Below are positions 55,244 through 63,914 of a DNA stretch of 64,000 bases, piece after piece (within the stretch, counting starts at the first letter, position 1; each line of letters opens with the position of its first letter). Both the position numbers and the translations under genes were made by a program. Location: positions 57,041 to 121,040 of the forward strand of contig NZ_JAHVJA010000012.1 in assembly GCF_019801465.1 (NCBI RefSeq), in the 5' to 3' direction. This DNA is from Leisingera daeponensis (lineage in GTDB: Bacteria > Pseudomonadota > Alphaproteobacteria > Rhodobacterales > Rhodobacteraceae). The notes under the pieces were generated by a model. That model ran no database searches. It was not told the DNA's origin and worked only from the letters and a program-made list of their open reading frames with translations.

Positions 55244-55874
55244 TCAAAATCTCGCTTGGCGCGGTCCAGATCAGCCGCGGATCAAAACTTTGGGCTGCCA
55301 GCATGGTGAAGGCAACCGACAATGCAAAACTGACCGCTGCCATTCCGGGGCTGACGGCGGCGGCAAAATCCAGCTGGACCAGGGCGGTCAGGATCGCCAC
55401 GACAAAGACATCGATCATCGACCACCGCCCGATGAATTCCACAACCTCATAAAGCACCAGCCGGCCGTGGCTGCCAAGGGCAGAGGGCCTGCTGACGGAG
55501 ACCGCCAGATAGCCGATGGCCAGGAATTTCGAGACCGGGATCACGATACTGGCGAGGAACACGATCAGGGCGACGGCATAGGAGCCATGGCTGAGCAGCT
55601 CGGCAATGCCGCCGATCAGGGTGTTCTCGGAGCTGCGCCCGAAGGTGGTGGTGCGCAGCATCGGGTAGATATTGGCGGGCACATAGGCGATCAGCCCCGC
55701 CGCCAGCCAGGCCCAGACCCGCTGCAGGCTGGCCGGGCCGGCCGGATGCAGCGGGCTGCCGCAGCAGGCGCAGGCACGGCTGCCGCCCGCGTTGACGGTG
55801 CCGCAGGCGCGGCAGCCGGCCATCCCGGCTGCTGCGGCGGTCAGGAAGCGCTGCGGGTTTTCAGGGTTTTCCAT
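55230..55874 (-). CDS. pqiA: PqiA-like membrane protein, second copy
   Basis: A 214-residue PqiA domain. A zinc-ribbon-like Cys cluster (GCRACGTVNAGGSRACACCG) begins near residue 23, then four membrane helices with SENTLIGGIAELLSHGSYAVALIVFLASIVIPVSKFL and WSMIDVFVVAILTALVQLDF. E. coli PqiA is one protein with two such halves; here the halves are separate genes. It overlaps the upstream pqiA by ~34 bp and pqiB by 14, so the operon is translationally coupled. ATG 55874 preferred; a TTG at 55889 is weaker. Confidence 0.85.
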   Translation of the reverse strand: MENPENPQRFLTAAAAGMAGCRACGTVNAGGSRACACCGSPLHPAGPASLQRVWAWLAAGLIAYVPANIYPMLRTTTFGRSSENTLIGGIAELLSHGSYAVALIVFLASIVIPVSKFLAIGYLAVSVSRPSALGSHGRLVLYEVVEFIGRWSMIDVFVVAILTALVQLDFAAAVSPGMAAVSFALSVAFTMLAAQSFDPRLIWTAPSEILNEHP

Positions 55875-56458
55875 ACGGTCAGCCTGCAAATCGCGTTGTC
55901 GGTCAGAATGGTCACCACCAGGAGTGCGGCAAAAGCCCAGAACGCAGGCCCCAGCCCGACCTGGGCCAGGCCCGACACTTTGACCAGGGCCACCGCCACC
56001 CCGATGATGAAGATCTCGGCCATGGCCCAGGGTTTCAGCCGCTCTGCCCAGCGGTAGGCGGCAAAGGCCCGCGGGGCCGGGCGCCAGCCTAGGGCCATCG
56101 GCGCCAGGGTGTAGATCAATGCGCCGTAGCGCGCGGCGGGCAGCAGCACGATCAGCAAGCCGGTGGCCAGCGACAGCGGCGCCATCGGGCCTTTCGAAAA
56201 GGCCAGCACCGCGTCCAGTACCGAAGCCTGATGCGACAGCCCCTGGGCTTTGAGTTCCAGGAAGGGAAAGGAGGCCGCAGCGGCGAGAAGGATCAGCGCG
56301 GTCAGCGACAGCATCGCGATCCGGGTCATGGCGCCGGATTTCGGCGCGGCCAGCACCGTGCCGCAGCGGGCGCAGCGGGCGACCGAATGCGGCGGCACCT
56401 TCTGGTCGCGGTGCAGCGCGTCACAGACTGGGCAGGCAATCAGCTGTTCAGAGTTCAT
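55841..56458 (-). CDS. pqiA: PqiA-like membrane protein, first copy
   Basis: A 205-residue PqiA domain. LIACPVCDALHRD and ARCARCGTVL hold four Cys of a zinc-ribbon-like motif, then four membrane helices with VLDAVLAFSKGPMAPLSLATGL and PWAMAEIFIIGVAVALVKVSGL. It begins the operon. ATG 56458 follows GGAGACAGGTGAC; the open frame continues far upstream but without signals. Together with the second copy it forms the equivalent of full-length PqiA at the inner membrane. Confidence 0.86.
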   Translation of the reverse strand: MNSEQLIACPVCDALHRDQKVPPHSVARCARCGTVLAAPKSGAMTRIAMLSLTALILLAAAASFPFLELKAQGLSHQASVLDAVLAFSKGPMAPLSLATGLLIVLLPAARYGALIYTLAPMALGWRPAPRAFAAYRWAERLKPWAMAEIFIIGVAVALVKVSGLAQVGLGPAFWAFAALLVVTILTDNAICRLTVWKTLKTRSAS

Positions 56459-56793
56459 GTCACCTGTCTCCAGTATCTGCGCGCGGGCCGCAGGCCGGCC
56501 CGGCCGGCAGCATCCAGAGGCCTTGATCCAGCGCCGAACAGCCTGGCGGCACCTCAAATGCCCAATTGAAGCCTGCTGCACGGAAAATTCAAATGATTTT
56601 TTCCGGCGGGCCCGGGAATGCGCCGGGCGCGCGGGCGGCTTTGCGGCGGCCGCACTAGGGGCGCCGCGAGATCCGGGGTATTTGCAACAAATGCAGGCTG
56701 TTACCCGGGGCTGCAGCCGCTCCGGCTTCGCCATTCCTTAAGCTTTTGGCCGAAGTCTGGCGGCTGGAATATGTCACGGCCCCGGAGATTCTG
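56459..56793. other. Divergent intergenic region (pqi operon / GGDEF-EAL gene)
   Basis: 335 bp with no convincing gene. It must hold the promoters of both units. Neither a clear sigma-70 pair nor a SoxS-type box is recognisable. GC is high except for the TTTGCAACAAATGCAGG and CTTAAGCTTTTGG stretches near 56680-56750. Confidence 0.45.
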
Positions 56794-58851
56794 ATGTACC
56801 GCATTCTGGATTGCATAACGCAGCAGCACAATTACTGGCTTGTGATTGTCGCTGCCCTGGTCTGCGTGGCCGGAATCAGCCTGACGGTGCGATTGACCAA
56901 CCGGCTGCCCGGAGCCAAGGGTCGCCGGCGCCTGGTTCAGCTGTGGCTGTCCAGCATGATTGCCGGGGCAACGATCTGGTCGACGCATTTCATCGCGATG
57001 CTGGCCTATGAGCCGGGATTTGAACATGGCTATGAGCCGCTGGTGACCGGGCTGTCGCTGCTGGTTGCCGTGCTGGGGGTTCTGGCGGCCAATGCGGTGC
57101 TGGCCTTCGGCACGGGCCGGCATGCTGCCTGGCTGGCCGGGGGGCTGTTCGGTCTGGCGGTTGCTGTCATGCATTACACCGGCATGCAGGCCTATCTGAT
57201 CCCTGGGGAGCTGCAGTGGGAACCGGGCTACCGGCTGCTGTCGCTTGCGGTCGGGGCTGGTCTGGGCGCCTGGGGCTACGTCTTTGCCGCCCGGCGCGGG
57301 CTGGGCAGGCGGAACTGGTGCCTGGCGACAGCCCTGCTGGTGGGCGCCATCTGCGGCATGCATTTCACCGGCATGAGCGCCATCAATGTGCGTCTCAGCC
57401 CGCTGGCGGATGTGCCTGAAGAGGTGATCTCGGATGCGGTGATGGGCATGCTGATCTTCGGGGTGATGGGGCTGATCCAGCTGGTCGGCTTCGCCTCTGC
57501 CAGCATCGAGAGCAATGTTGAAAGCGAAGCGCACCAGCAGCTGGCGCATGCGGCGCTGCACGACCCGCTGACCGGGATGCCAAACCGGATGTGGCTGACC
57601 CAGTTCCTGGCAGACCTGGCCGACCGCCTGGACAAGGATGAAACAGAGCGTGTGGCAGTGCTGACCATCGACCTGAACCTGTTCAAGGAGGTCAACGATC
57701 TGCATGGCCATGCGGTCGGGGACAAGGTTCTGCAGGCCGTCGCCTGCCGTCTGATCCGCCAGCAGGGGGCGGATGAATTCATCACCCGCGTCGGCGGCGA
57801 TGAATTTGTCGCGGTCAAACAGGGCTTCCGCCGGATCGAACAGGTGCTGGCCTTTGCCGAGCGGCTCCACGCATCGGTGATCGAGCCGATTGACATGGAG
57901 GAAATCTCGGTCCGGGTGGGGGCCGCCATCGGCGTGGCCACCAGCCTGACCGAGGGCCGCGACCCGCTGGAGCTGCTGCACAAATCCGATCTTGCGATGT
58001 ACCGGGCCAAATCCGATCCGACGGGAGCGATCTGCCAGTTCAGCGAGGATATGGACCGTCAGAGCCGGGAGAAACTGCAGCTGGTGCACGATTTGCGCCA
58101 GGCCTGCGCCGCGGGGCAGTTCGAGCTGGTCTATCAGCTGCAGAACGACATCACGAGTCTGGAGCCGGTCGGCTTTGAGGTGCTGCTGCGCTGGAACCAT
58201 CCCACCCGCGGGCGGGTGGGGCCAGGCGAATTCATTCCGGCGGCTGAGGAAACCGGCCTGATCCGGGAAATCGGGCATTGGGTTCTGCGGGAAGCCTGCA
58301 CCGAGGCGGCCAGCTGGGCCCGGCCGTTTCAGGTCGCGGTCAATGTGGCGCCGCAGCAGCTGGTGCAGCCCTCCTTTGTCGAGGACGTGATGGACATCCT
58401 GCTGGAAACCGGCCTGTCTCCGGAGCGGCTGGAGCTGGAAATCACCGAGTCCAGCATCATCGACGACCAGGCCCACACTCTGAAGGTCATGCACCGGCTG
58501 AAGGACTATGGCGTCCGGATCGCGATGGACGACTTCGGCACCGGCTATTCCTCGCTGGCCACCCTGCAGACCTTCCCGTTCGACAAGATCAAGATTGACC
58601 AGAGTTTTGTAAGGGGCGTGCACAGGAATGCGCAGAGCGCGGCGATCGTCCGCTCGACACTGCTGCTGGGGTCGGCGCTGAACATTCCGGTTCTTGCCGA
58701 GGGCGTGGAAGAGCAGGATGAGCTGAATTTCCTGCAGGCGGAGAAATGCGCATCGGTCCAGGGCTTTTATTTCGGGACCCCGATGAGCCAGGAGGATATG
58801 CGCCGGATTGCCTGCGGCGACGGTGCGGAGGGCAGAAAGCAATCGGCGTGA
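56794..58851 (+). CDS. MHYT-GGDEF-EAL cyclic-di-GMP signalling protein
   Basis: A 685-residue protein. Seven membrane helices with MHYT motifs (STHFIAMLAY, VMHYTGMQAY, GMHFTGMSAI), a proposed metal- or gas-sensing module, then GGDEF (RVGGDEF intact, but the RxxD inhibitory site five residues upstream reads GADE) and EAL (core EVLLRW, DDFGTGYSS and LAEGVE present, with Val for the second motif residue). Such proteins may make and break c-di-GMP. Without biochemistry the net activity is unknown. ATG 56794 chosen; the frame opens 48 bp before it. Confidence 0.88.
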   Translation: MYRILDCITQQHNYWLVIVAALVCVAGISLTVRLTNRLPGAKGRRRLVQLWLSSMIAGATIWSTHFIAMLAYEPGFEHGYEPLVTGLSLLVAVLGVLAANAVLAFGTGRHAAWLAGGLFGLAVAVMHYTGMQAYLIPGELQWEPGYRLLSLAVGAGLGAWGYVFAARRGLGRRNWCLATALLVGAICGMHFTGMSAINVRLSPLADVPEEVISDAVMGMLIFGVMGLIQLVGFASASIESNVESEAHQQLAHAALHDPLTGMPNRMWLTQFLADLADRLDKDETERVAVLTIDLNLFKEVNDLHGHAVGDKVLQAVACRLIRQQGADEFITRVGGDEFVAVKQGFRRIEQVLAFAERLHASVIEPIDMEEISVRVGAAIGVATSLTEGRDPLELLHKSDLAMYRAKSDPTGAICQFSEDMDRQSREKLQLVHDLRQACAAGQFELVYQLQNDITSLEPVGFEVLLRWNHPTRGRVGPGEFIPAAEETGLIREIGHWVLREACTEAASWARPFQVAVNVAPQQLVQPSFVEDVMDILLETGLSPERLELEITESSIIDDQAHTLKVMHRLKDYGVRIAMDDFGTGYSSLATLQTFPFDKIKIDQSFVRGVHRNAQSAAIVRSTLLLGSALNIPVLAEGVEEQDELNFLQAEKCASVQGFYFGTPMSQEDMRRIACGDGAEGRKQSA

Positions 58852-58978
58852 TGCCGGGGCGGCCTCCTCCGGGCAGGCGGGCGGCGCAGGGCCGCGGTTC
58901 GGGTCTGCCATCCCGGATGCAGGATACCCGGGAATCTGCTAGGTGTCCGGCAGGTTGAAATTTCTGAGAGAGTTTCCG

Positions 58979-59620
58979 GTGGCGGCTATTCCTTTTCTCC
59001 TGGATGGCGGCGGCGAGGGCCGCACCACGGTGCTGCTGGCGCATGGTGCGGGGGCGGCGATGGATACGCCGTTCATGGGCGCGGTTGCAGCAGGACTTGC
59101 CGCCCGCGGGCTGCGGGTGGCGCGGTTCGAATTCGGCTATATGGCGGCGCGGCGCAGCGGCGGGGCGAAGCGGCCGCCGCCCCGGGCGGAAAAACTGCAG
59201 GCGGAGTTTCTGGATGCCGTCAGCGAACTCGCTTGCACGGGGCCGCTGATCATCGGCGGCAAGTCCATGGGAGGCCGGGTGGCCAGCCTGGTCGCGGATG
59301 AGCTCTTTGCCTGCGGGCGCATTTGCGGGCTTCTCTGCCTGGGCTACCCGTTTCATCCGGCCGGTAAGCCGGAGCAGTTGCGGACGGCGCATCTGGAGGG
59401 GCTGCGGACGCCCGCCCTTATCTGCCAGGGCACCCGCGATCCCTTCGGCACCCGGACCGAGGTCGCGGGATACGCGCTGGCGCCACAGCTCAGGCTGCAC
59501 TGGCTGGAGGACGGCGATCATGACCTGAAGCCGTGCAGGACCGTCACCGGCTTCGGCCAGGAGCACAATCTGAACGCTGCCTGCGCGGCGGCGGGCGACT
59601 GGGCCGAGGGGCTGGTATAG
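58979..59620 (+). CDS. Alpha/beta-hydrolase family protein (KANL3/Tex30-like)
   Basis: A ~213-residue hydrolase. LLAHGAGAAMDTPFM is the oxyanion segment, the nucleophile Ser lies in GGKSMGGRVASL, the Asp in CQGTRDPFGT and the His in DGDHDLKP. It resembles the small dienelactone-hydrolase-like branch. GTG 58979 with GAGAG upstream was chosen; another GTG at 58943 adds 12 residues. Natural substrate unknown. Confidence 0.78.
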   Translation: MAAIPFLLDGGGEGRTTVLLAHGAGAAMDTPFMGAVAAGLAARGLRVARFEFGYMAARRSGGAKRPPPRAEKLQAEFLDAVSELACTGPLIIGGKSMGGRVASLVADELFACGRICGLLCLGYPFHPAGKPEQLRTAHLEGLRTPALICQGTRDPFGTRTEVAGYALAPQLRLHWLEDGDHDLKPCRTVTGFGQEHNLNAACAAAGDWAEGLV

Positions 59621-59642
59621 CGGCGGCGGGCCGCCCGCCCGC

Positions 59643-60107
59643 TCAGGTTTTCGGCGCGGGCGGTTCGATAATCCGCCAGAAGCGGTCCACCATGCTGACC
59701 AGCCGCAGGAAATCGCGGCCGGCGGTCTCTTTGGCGATGTAGCCCGCAGGGTTCAGGTTATAGGCTGCCGCGATGTCCTCCTGATCGCTGGAGGTGGTCA
59801 GGAAGAACACAACCGATTTGCGCAGCGCCGGATCGCTGCGCAGCTCCTTGACCAGTTCGATGCCATTCATCCGCGGCATGTTGATGTCCGCCAGCAGCAC
59901 GTAGGGCGGTTCCATCTTCACCTTGCCGCCAGTCCCGCGCAGGATGTCCAGCGCGTCGATGCCGTCAATTGCCCGGGTGATTTCGTTGGCGATATTGGCC
60001 TTGAGGAAGGCGCGCCGGACCGCTTTGGTGTCGCCGTCATCATCGTCCACCAGCAGGATCTTCAGCTCCCTGTAGGCAGTGTCCGGTGCACCGGTGCCAT
60101 TGTCCAT
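59643..60107 (-). CDS. Response regulator (single receiver domain, Rcp1-like)
   Basis: A 154-residue receiver-only protein. LLVDDDDGDTKAVRRAF gives the acidic pocket, Asp74 in LLADINMPRMNG is the phosphate acceptor, then FLTTSSDQED (Thr switch) and GYIAKE (Lys). There is no output domain. The histidine kinase gene ends one base before its ATG on the same strand, so they are a cognate pair like the Cph1-Rcp1 phytochrome pair of cyanobacteria. Downstream targets unknown; it could feed a phosphorelay. Confidence 0.88.
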   Translation of the reverse strand: MDNGTGAPDTAYRELKILLVDDDDGDTKAVRRAFLKANIANEITRAIDGIDALDILRGTGGKVKMEPPYVLLADINMPRMNGIELVKELRSDPALRKSVVFFLTTSSDQEDIAAAYNLNPAGYIAKETAGRDFLRLVSMVDRFWRIIEPPAPKT

Positions 60108-60108
60108 G

Positions 60109-61584
60109 TCAGTTGCCTCCCGCCGCGGCGGGCCGCTGCTTGGGCCAGGTGAAGCTGAACTCGCAGCCCTCGCCCAGGGCGGAGCGGACAGAAACCGTGC
60201 CGCCAGCGTGCTGCACATGTTTCTGGACAATGGACAGACCCATGCCGCTGCCCTCCACCTTGTCCCGCGACTGCAGCGTTTGAAACATCTTGAATATCTG
60301 CTCGTGGTATTTCGACTCGATCCCCGGGCCGTCGTCAGCCACTGAAAACGTCCAGTGGCTGCCCGTATCCTGCAGCCTCACATCCACCGTGCCGGTGCCG
60401 GTCTCGCTGTGCTTGATCGCGTTGGAGATCAGGTTGGCGAAGATCTGCTTCAGCGGCATGTTCACAAGCTGGACACCCTCGAATGCCGGATCGATGCGGA
60501 TGGTGAAGCCCTCAGGCTGGTCAATCAGCATCAGGACCTCCTGCATCAGCTCGGTGCCGGGCATCAGCTGCTGATAGCGGTGGTCCGTTTTGCGCCCGAT
60601 CCGGGAGTATTCCAGCAGGTCATCGAGCAGCCGGTCCATCCGCGACACCCGCGAACGGAGCAGCTGCAGGTTTTCCCGGCTGTCCTCATCCAGGGTTTCC
60701 GCCAGATCCTCCTCCAGCCATCTGGAGGCGTTGTCGATCACCCGCAGGGGCGCCCGCAGATCATGGGAGGCCACATAGGCGAACTCGTCCAGGTCCCGGT
60801 TCGACCGGGAGAGCTCCTGCACGAATTTCTCTCTGTCAGCCTCGGCCTTCTTGTTCGCCGAGATGTCGCGGACAATGCCGCTGAAAAGGTGGTGGCCGCC
60901 AACCTGCACTTCGCTGACAGAGAGTTCGAGCGGAAAGACACTGCCGTCCTTGCGCTGCCCCTTTACCTCCCGGATGGTGTCAATGACCTTCTTTTCTCCG
61001 GTCTTGAGGTAGTTGCGGAGATACCCGTCATGCTCCGAGCGGTAGGGCCGGGGCATCAGAAAGCTTATATTCCGGCCGATCGCCTCGGCAGCGGAATAGC
61101 CGAAGATCCGTGTGCAGGCGCGGTTGTAGCTTTGGATGGTGCCGTCGCAGCCGATTGTAATCATGCCTTCGACCGACGTCTCGTGTATCGCCGCGAGCTC
61201 CTGCTGTTTCCGCTCCAGCGAAATCTGGATGGATTTCTGCCAGTAGACCATGAAGGCAAAAATCCAAAGCGTCAGGAGTGTCAGTCCCCGGTTGGTCAGC
61301 ACGATCCATTCCGTGACCCCGGAACGGTGGAACAGCAGGTAGCCGCAAACCGTCAACACCGATCCGGCGGCGGCAAAGGTGTAGGCCGTTGCCGGCTTGT
61401 CTGCCCAGATGGTGCAGAGGACCGCGGCGGTGTAGATCATGCCGGCGGCGACTCCCAGCGGCGTCAGGTAGTCGAACAGGATCCCGGCAGCGACCAGCAG
61501 GGCCGCGGCAATATAGGCGCGCTGGCCGGCCGGAATGCGCCAGAGAGGCGGCTGCTGAGTGCCGGTTTGCGGGGCAAAAGCCAT
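60109..61584 (-). CDS. Membrane-bound PAS sensor histidine kinase
   Basis: A 491-residue kinase: three or four N-terminal membrane helices (about 20-115), a PAS domain (about 128-245, GCDGTIQSYNRACTRIFGYS), HisKA with phosphorylated His274 (VASHDLRAPLRVIDNAS) and HATPase_c (NLISNAIKHSETG, GPGIESKYHEQIFKMF, GSGMGLSIVQKHVQHAGG). The type is close to phytochrome-like kinases, but no GAF/PHY or chromophore Cys is present, so the PAS domain or membrane part senses. ATG 61584 with a GAGGGA upstream. A minus-strand TATAAT at 61711-61706 could be its -10. Confidence 0.88.
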   Translation of the reverse strand: MAFAPQTGTQQPPLWRIPAGQRAYIAAALLVAAGILFDYLTPLGVAAGMIYTAAVLCTIWADKPATAYTFAAAGSVLTVCGYLLFHRSGVTEWIVLTNRGLTLLTLWIFAFMVYWQKSIQISLERKQQELAAIHETSVEGMITIGCDGTIQSYNRACTRIFGYSAAEAIGRNISFLMPRPYRSEHDGYLRNYLKTGEKKVIDTIREVKGQRKDGSVFPLELSVSEVQVGGHHLFSGIVRDISANKKAEADREKFVQELSRSNRDLDEFAYVASHDLRAPLRVIDNASRWLEEDLAETLDEDSRENLQLLRSRVSRMDRLLDDLLEYSRIGRKTDHRYQQLMPGTELMQEVLMLIDQPEGFTIRIDPAFEGVQLVNMPLKQIFANLISNAIKHSETGTGTVDVRLQDTGSHWTFSVADDGPGIESKYHEQIFKMFQTLQSRDKVEGSGMGLSIVQKHVQHAGGTVSVRSALGEGCEFSFTWPKQRPAAAGGN

Positions 61585-62001
61585 ATCTGTTGTGTTCCCT
61601 CGTTGCGAACAGGCGTGAGAGGCCCGGTTGGAAAAAACCGCCGGCGTCCCGCAGGAGGAGGCGGCAGGCCCGGCCAGGGTACAGCCTGTGCGAATTTCCT
61701 CAAGAATTATACAATTAAAAGTTGCATTCAGGGTCATCTGGCCCGAGCCAGGTTAGCAAATTGCAAACATCCCCAGGTCAAACCGGGTTTCCTGCGTTTT
61801 TGACGCTGCCCTCACGCTTGCCGCAGTCGGGCAGTGCCGCGGCAGCGCTGATGTGGCCGGAACCGGGGGAGCCCTTTGACGTTCCTCGGACAGGCCGACA
61901 GCACGCCTGCCCGAGGACCCGCCGGGGTTAAGAATTCTCTGGCACTTTAACGGTAGCGTTGCGTGATCCATTTCAGAATCAGGAACGTGCGGAGACACAA
62001 T
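61585..62001. other. Divergent intergenic region (kinase / chemoreceptor)
   Basis: 417 bp with no convincing gene. A minus-strand TATAAT (61711-61706) fits the kinase promoter, with a ~115-base leader. On the plus side, the 30 bases before 62002 hold GGAG and a TTG start. No sigma-28-type chemotaxis promoter could be found. Confidence 0.4.
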
Positions 62002-63399
62002 TTGTTTTTCAGATCCAAGGCGGCCAAGCCCGCAGAGCAGGACAGCAGCGCCGCTGTTATCGCAGGGGTGGTTGACCGTACCCAGGCCACGATCCAGTTC
62101 GGGCCGGATGGCACCATCCTGACCGCAAACGGCAATTTTCTGGCGGCCTTGGGCTATGGCCTGGATGAAATCACCGGCAAGCATCATTCCATGTTCGTGG
62201 CGCCCGGCCTAGCGGCTAGCACGGAATACAAGTCGTTCTGGAGGGAGCTGGCGTCGGGCCGGGTGATTACGGATCAGTTCCCGCGGGTGACCAAGGCGGG
62301 GGAGACCATTTGGATCCAGGCGACCTATGCGCCGGTTCAGGGGCCGGACGGCATGGTTGAGCGTGTTGTGCAAGTGGCAACCGAAGTGACCGTGCGCCGC
62401 CGCGGCCTGCAGGAGATCGCCCGCGGTCTGGAAGCGATGAGCCAGGGTGATCTTGGCGTGAGGGTCACCCTGTCGGAGCAGGCCGATATCGCGGCGCTGG
62501 GCGAAGCGTTCAACCGGTCCGCGGAGCAGCTGCAGAAGGCAATCGGCGCCGTCGCTCTGGTGTCGGAAGCGGTGGGGCGCACGGCGGATGAGATATCACG
62601 GTCCGCCGGCGACCTGTCGCAGCGCACCGAAAGCCAGGCTGCAACGCTGGAGGAAACCGCGGCTGCCATAGAAGAGCTGACCTCAACCGTTCATTCCGCG
62701 GCAGAGGGGGCCGGAAAGGTGGAGGGCATCGTCAGCGAGGCACAGACCGCGGCCGAGCGCAGCGGCCGGGTTGTAGAGGATGCGGTGGCGGCGATGTCGC
62801 AGATCGAAAGCTCCTCCGAGGAGATCGCCAAGATCATCGGAATGATCGATGACATTGCCTTCCAGACCAACCTGCTGGCACTGAATGCCGGGGTGGAGGC
62901 CGCCCGTGCCGGCGAGGCGGGCCGCGGCTTCGCGGTGGTGGCCTCCGAGGTGCGGGCGCTGGCGCAGCGCTCGGCCGCGGCAGCGGGGGAAATCAAGCAG
63001 CTGATCAGCCAGAGCAAGCAGCAGGTGGCCAGCGGCGTCGACCTGGTGGGCCGCACCGGAGCGGAGCTGAAGCAGATCATCGAAAGCGTCGGCACCATCT
63101 CTGCCCATATCGGCGGCATTGCCACCGGCGCCAAGGAGCAGGCTGCTTCGCTGAGTGAAATCAATCTGGGCGTTTCGCAGCTGGACCAGGTGACCCAGCA
63201 GAATGCCGCGATGGTGGAGGAGGCTTCCGCCGCCAGCCGTCAGCTGTCGTCCGATGCCGGCCAGCTGACCCGCGAAGTGTCCAAATTCAACGGCTGCAGG
63301 GCCGCGGCGCCGTCGGCGGAGGTGATCGACTTCCAGCGCCCCGCGGCAGTGCCGGTGCCGGATGCGCTGCCCTTGGCGCAGGGCCGGGGCGATTTTTGA
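62002..63399 (+). CDS. Soluble PAS-domain methyl-accepting chemotaxis protein
   Basis: A 465-residue chemoreceptor without membrane segments. PAS (about residues 20-125; [22 protein letters not shown]), a HAMP-like linker near 140-190, then the signalling coiled coil whose tip reads [20 protein letters not shown], split from [18 protein letters not shown]. Soluble PAS receptors usually sense redox or energy state through a bound flavin or heme. The TTG start was chosen since GGAG lies seven bases upstream; a GTG at 61963 adds 13 residues without signal. No che or flagellar genes lie nearby. Confidence 0.87.
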   Translation: MFFRSKAAKPAEQDSSAAVIAGVVDRTQATIQFGPDGTILTANGNFLAALGYGLDEITGKHHSMFVAPGLAASTEYKSFWRELASGRVITDQFPRVTKAGETIWIQATYAPVQGPDGMVERVVQVATEVTVRRRGLQEIARGLEAMSQGDLGVRVTLSEQADIAALGEAFNRSAEQLQKAIGAVALVSEAVGRTADEISRSAGDLSQRTESQAATLEETAAAIEELTSTVHSAAEGAGKVEGIVSEAQTAAERSGRVVEDAVAAMSQIESSSEEIAKIIGMIDDIAFQTNLLALNAGVEAARAGEAGRGFAVVASEVRALAQRSAAAAGEIKQLISQSKQQVASGVDLVGRTGAELKQIIESVGTISAHIGGIATGAKEQAASLSEINLGVSQLDQVTQQNAAMVEEASAASRQLSSDAGQLTREVSKFNGCRAAAPSAEVIDFQRPAAVPVPDALPLAQGRGDF

Positions 63400-63885
63400 C
63401 GCGGCAGCTGGTGCCGGACAGCCCGCAGGGGCCGCGGAACCAGGCCGTGGCGCGGGGCAGCGGTGTCTCCATTGGTGCCCCGCGCTCTATGGACACGCCG
63501 GGGCCGGCCGTTGCAGGACACCTGTGCGGCGTGCCCCCTGTACGGCATGATCCGGTGCCGGTCGGGGGCTGCCAGGCCGGCCACCAGCGCAGTTTCTTAG
63601 ACCGGTTCCAGCGGTTTTCGGAAAATCCCCCGGGAATCACGGGGTTTGCGCCAGGGGAGACATTCTGCGCCGACTCGGTTTTTGCATCGTCTCTTGTGCC
63701 GTTTCTGTATGCCGCCCCAATATTTAGTGGCGCAGCTCCGTCAGCTAAACGGAACCATTTCACAGACCGGCAGTCTCGGACTGTTTTCAGCCCTGCGCGA
63801 GAGTTTCTTCTTTAAGCTAATAGATTGTTTTAATTGAGATTTTTGATCCGCCTGGCAAAAAGTCACAGAAACTTCAAAAAAGGGG
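63400..63885. other. Gene-poor region before a probable rRNA operon
   Basis: About 490 bp. A 139-codon plus-strand frame at 63396-63815 has Pro/Gly/Arg-rich, low-complexity content, no domain and no start signal, so it is not accepted. GC falls toward the right (63750-63880), as is common upstream of strong promoters. No tRNA found. Confidence 0.45.
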
Positions 63886-63914
63886 TTGCGACTCTCTTCG
63901 GCTAACCATAGAAC
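63886..63914 (+). promoter_or_regulatory. Probable rRNA operon promoter
   Basis: TTGCGA (63886-63891) and TAGAAC (63909-63914) are 17 bases apart, preceded by an A/T-rich upstream stretch (UP-element-like, 63850-63881). The downstream sequence (CCCCTCACCG, then TGACGGTCACC, TTATCTGGA, near-end AAGAGATTGGA) reads like the 16S leader of Rhodobacterales as I recall it. The rRNA gene itself is outside the window. Confidence 0.5.

Noticed and set aside
53096..55309. 737-codon plus-strand open frame opposite pqiB
   Set aside because: Shadow of the MCE protein gene; low-complexity Gly/Gln/Arg content.
56701..58911. 736-codon minus-strand open frame opposite the GGDEF-EAL gene
   Set aside because: Shadow of a protein with clear GGDEF and EAL domains.
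61941..61965. Sigma-54 or sigma-28 promoter before the chemoreceptor
   Set aside because: TGGCAC occurs but the required TTGC element is not at the right distance, and no TAAA-N15-GCCGATAA pattern was found.
63396..63815. 139-codon plus-strand frame after the chemoreceptor gene
   Set aside because: No Shine-Dalgarno, no domain, Pro/Gly/Arg-biased composition, and it overlaps the chemoreceptor stop.
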